Made by a program: the position numbers and the translations under genes. From assembly GCA_001792895.1 (NCBI GenBank), contig MARA01000036.1, positions 248,001 through 312,000 on the forward strand: DNA of 64,000 nucleotides, written 5' to 3'. This DNA comes from Lentinus brumalis (Eukaryota; Basidiomycota; Agaricomycetes; Polyporales; Polyporaceae). The notes beneath the pieces are model-generated. The model was not told the DNA's origin. It did no database searches and saw nothing but the letters and a program-made list of their open reading frames with translations. This document shows positions 63,387 to 64,000 of this stretch, piece by piece (positions within the stretch are counted from its first letter, which is position 1; each line of letters opens with the position of its first letter).

Positions 63387-64000
63387 CGTTCACTCGTTCA
63401 CTTTGCTCTCTGGTGACGACAAAGGGAGGTGATCGTTTTGATTCCCTTCGTCTGTGCATTGCAGTCTAAATACTGCAGCTACCTGTAGGCACTGCGCATC
63501 TAAACCACAACAGGCGCGCACGACTTGTTTGAGGTCCTTAGGCGAATCCACTGGTGGTATCAGGTGCCCTGTATTCGCGGAATGTCGTAACGCTGACCAG
63601 GAGGCTATACAGCACCCCATGCAGGTAGTCTTGAGCTCTGCTGCGGTCGTATCTTTGTCCATTTCGAATGGGCAGGCAGTGATATTGCAAAAGACTGTCA
63701 GGCACCCCATGTGTCATCGATGTTGAGCGATTTGTGGCATGAGACAGCAGAGAGAACGACGACAGCGGATCCCTGCGTGGACGGAACAAGCATAGCATAG
63801 CACGGACTGGTAGGGGTATGCACGTAATGATAAGTTAATCCAAGAAGCGTATGAGTACACATGTACAGATCATCGTCATGGCCATGTCGTTAGATGGGAC
63901 CAACTCAATCCATCTACTGGATCTTTTGGCGCGAGAACTGCGGAAGGGTCAGTCAGTCGACGCTCTAGAAGATGATGGCACATATGGGTCCAAGAACGCA
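63387..64000. other. Upstream of the HET gene, right edge
   Basis: No gene recognised up to the window edge; it includes the HET promoter. Confidence 0.45.

Noticed and set aside
62149..63416. Large Arg/Ala-rich ORFs opposite the HET gene
   Set aside because: Shadows of the HET coding frame; they lack any motif.

Overview
The window is a piece of a GC-rich basidiomycete genome, most likely an Agaricomycete close to the Polyporales. Genes carry short introns (mostly about 50-105 nt) with GTRNGY donors. The content includes a DUF1996-WSC-WSC secreted protein, a DUF6699 protein, a basidiomycete HET protein, tandem F-box-like genes and Tad-like non-LTR retrotransposon sequence. No tRNA, rRNA or CRISPR array was recognised. 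Many reading frames only open on TTG or GTG, so starts were re-read from the bases and ATG positions are given.

Layout. 0.2-1.2 kb: a minus-strand protein with Met/Ala-rich Asn-Gly repeats. 1.76-17.10 kb: one large minus-strand LINE, bounded by a perfect 17-bp target-site duplication and ending in a 19-nt poly(A) tail. Its ORF2 (endonuclease - reverse transcriptase - RNase H) is split by a 4,244-bp LTR element (5,490-9,733). That LTR element has two identical 586-bp LTRs and codes only for Gag, so it is a non-autonomous TR-GAG-type element. Upstream, the LINE has an ORF1 with a CCHC zinc knuckle and at least one further 5' gene. Both contain a stretch that looks like a 48-49 nt spliceosomal intron. 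17.4-18.5 kb: an HhH-GPD DNA glycosylase. 22.9-24.7 kb: a MATA-type HMG-box factor.

27.4-42.6 kb is a lineage-specific tandem array. It holds three F-box-like paralogues (A, B, C) on the minus strand and two copies of a roughly 6.5-kb unit that also carries an unidentified proline-rich gene. One copy of that gene is intact and one is frameshifted. B and C share a frameshift that A lacks.

44.2-47.5 kb is a conserved housekeeping block. Ribosomal proteins eS6 and uS15 diverge from a 395-bp shared promoter, and uS15 converges on a Vps68-family membrane protein. 48.5-55.7 kb codes for secretory-pathway proteins: a DUF1996/WSC wall protein, a tripeptidyl-peptidase-like alpha/beta hydrolase whose catalytic serine motif is lost, and a Ser/Gly-rich surface protein. 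58.5-63.4 kb holds a DUF6699 protein, the spindle-checkpoint WD40 protein Bub3, and a convergent HET-domain protein.

The most interesting parts are the nested retroelement (intron-like segments and extra 5' ORFs inside a LINE, interrupted by a very young Gag-only element) and the mosaic divergence of the tandem F-box array.
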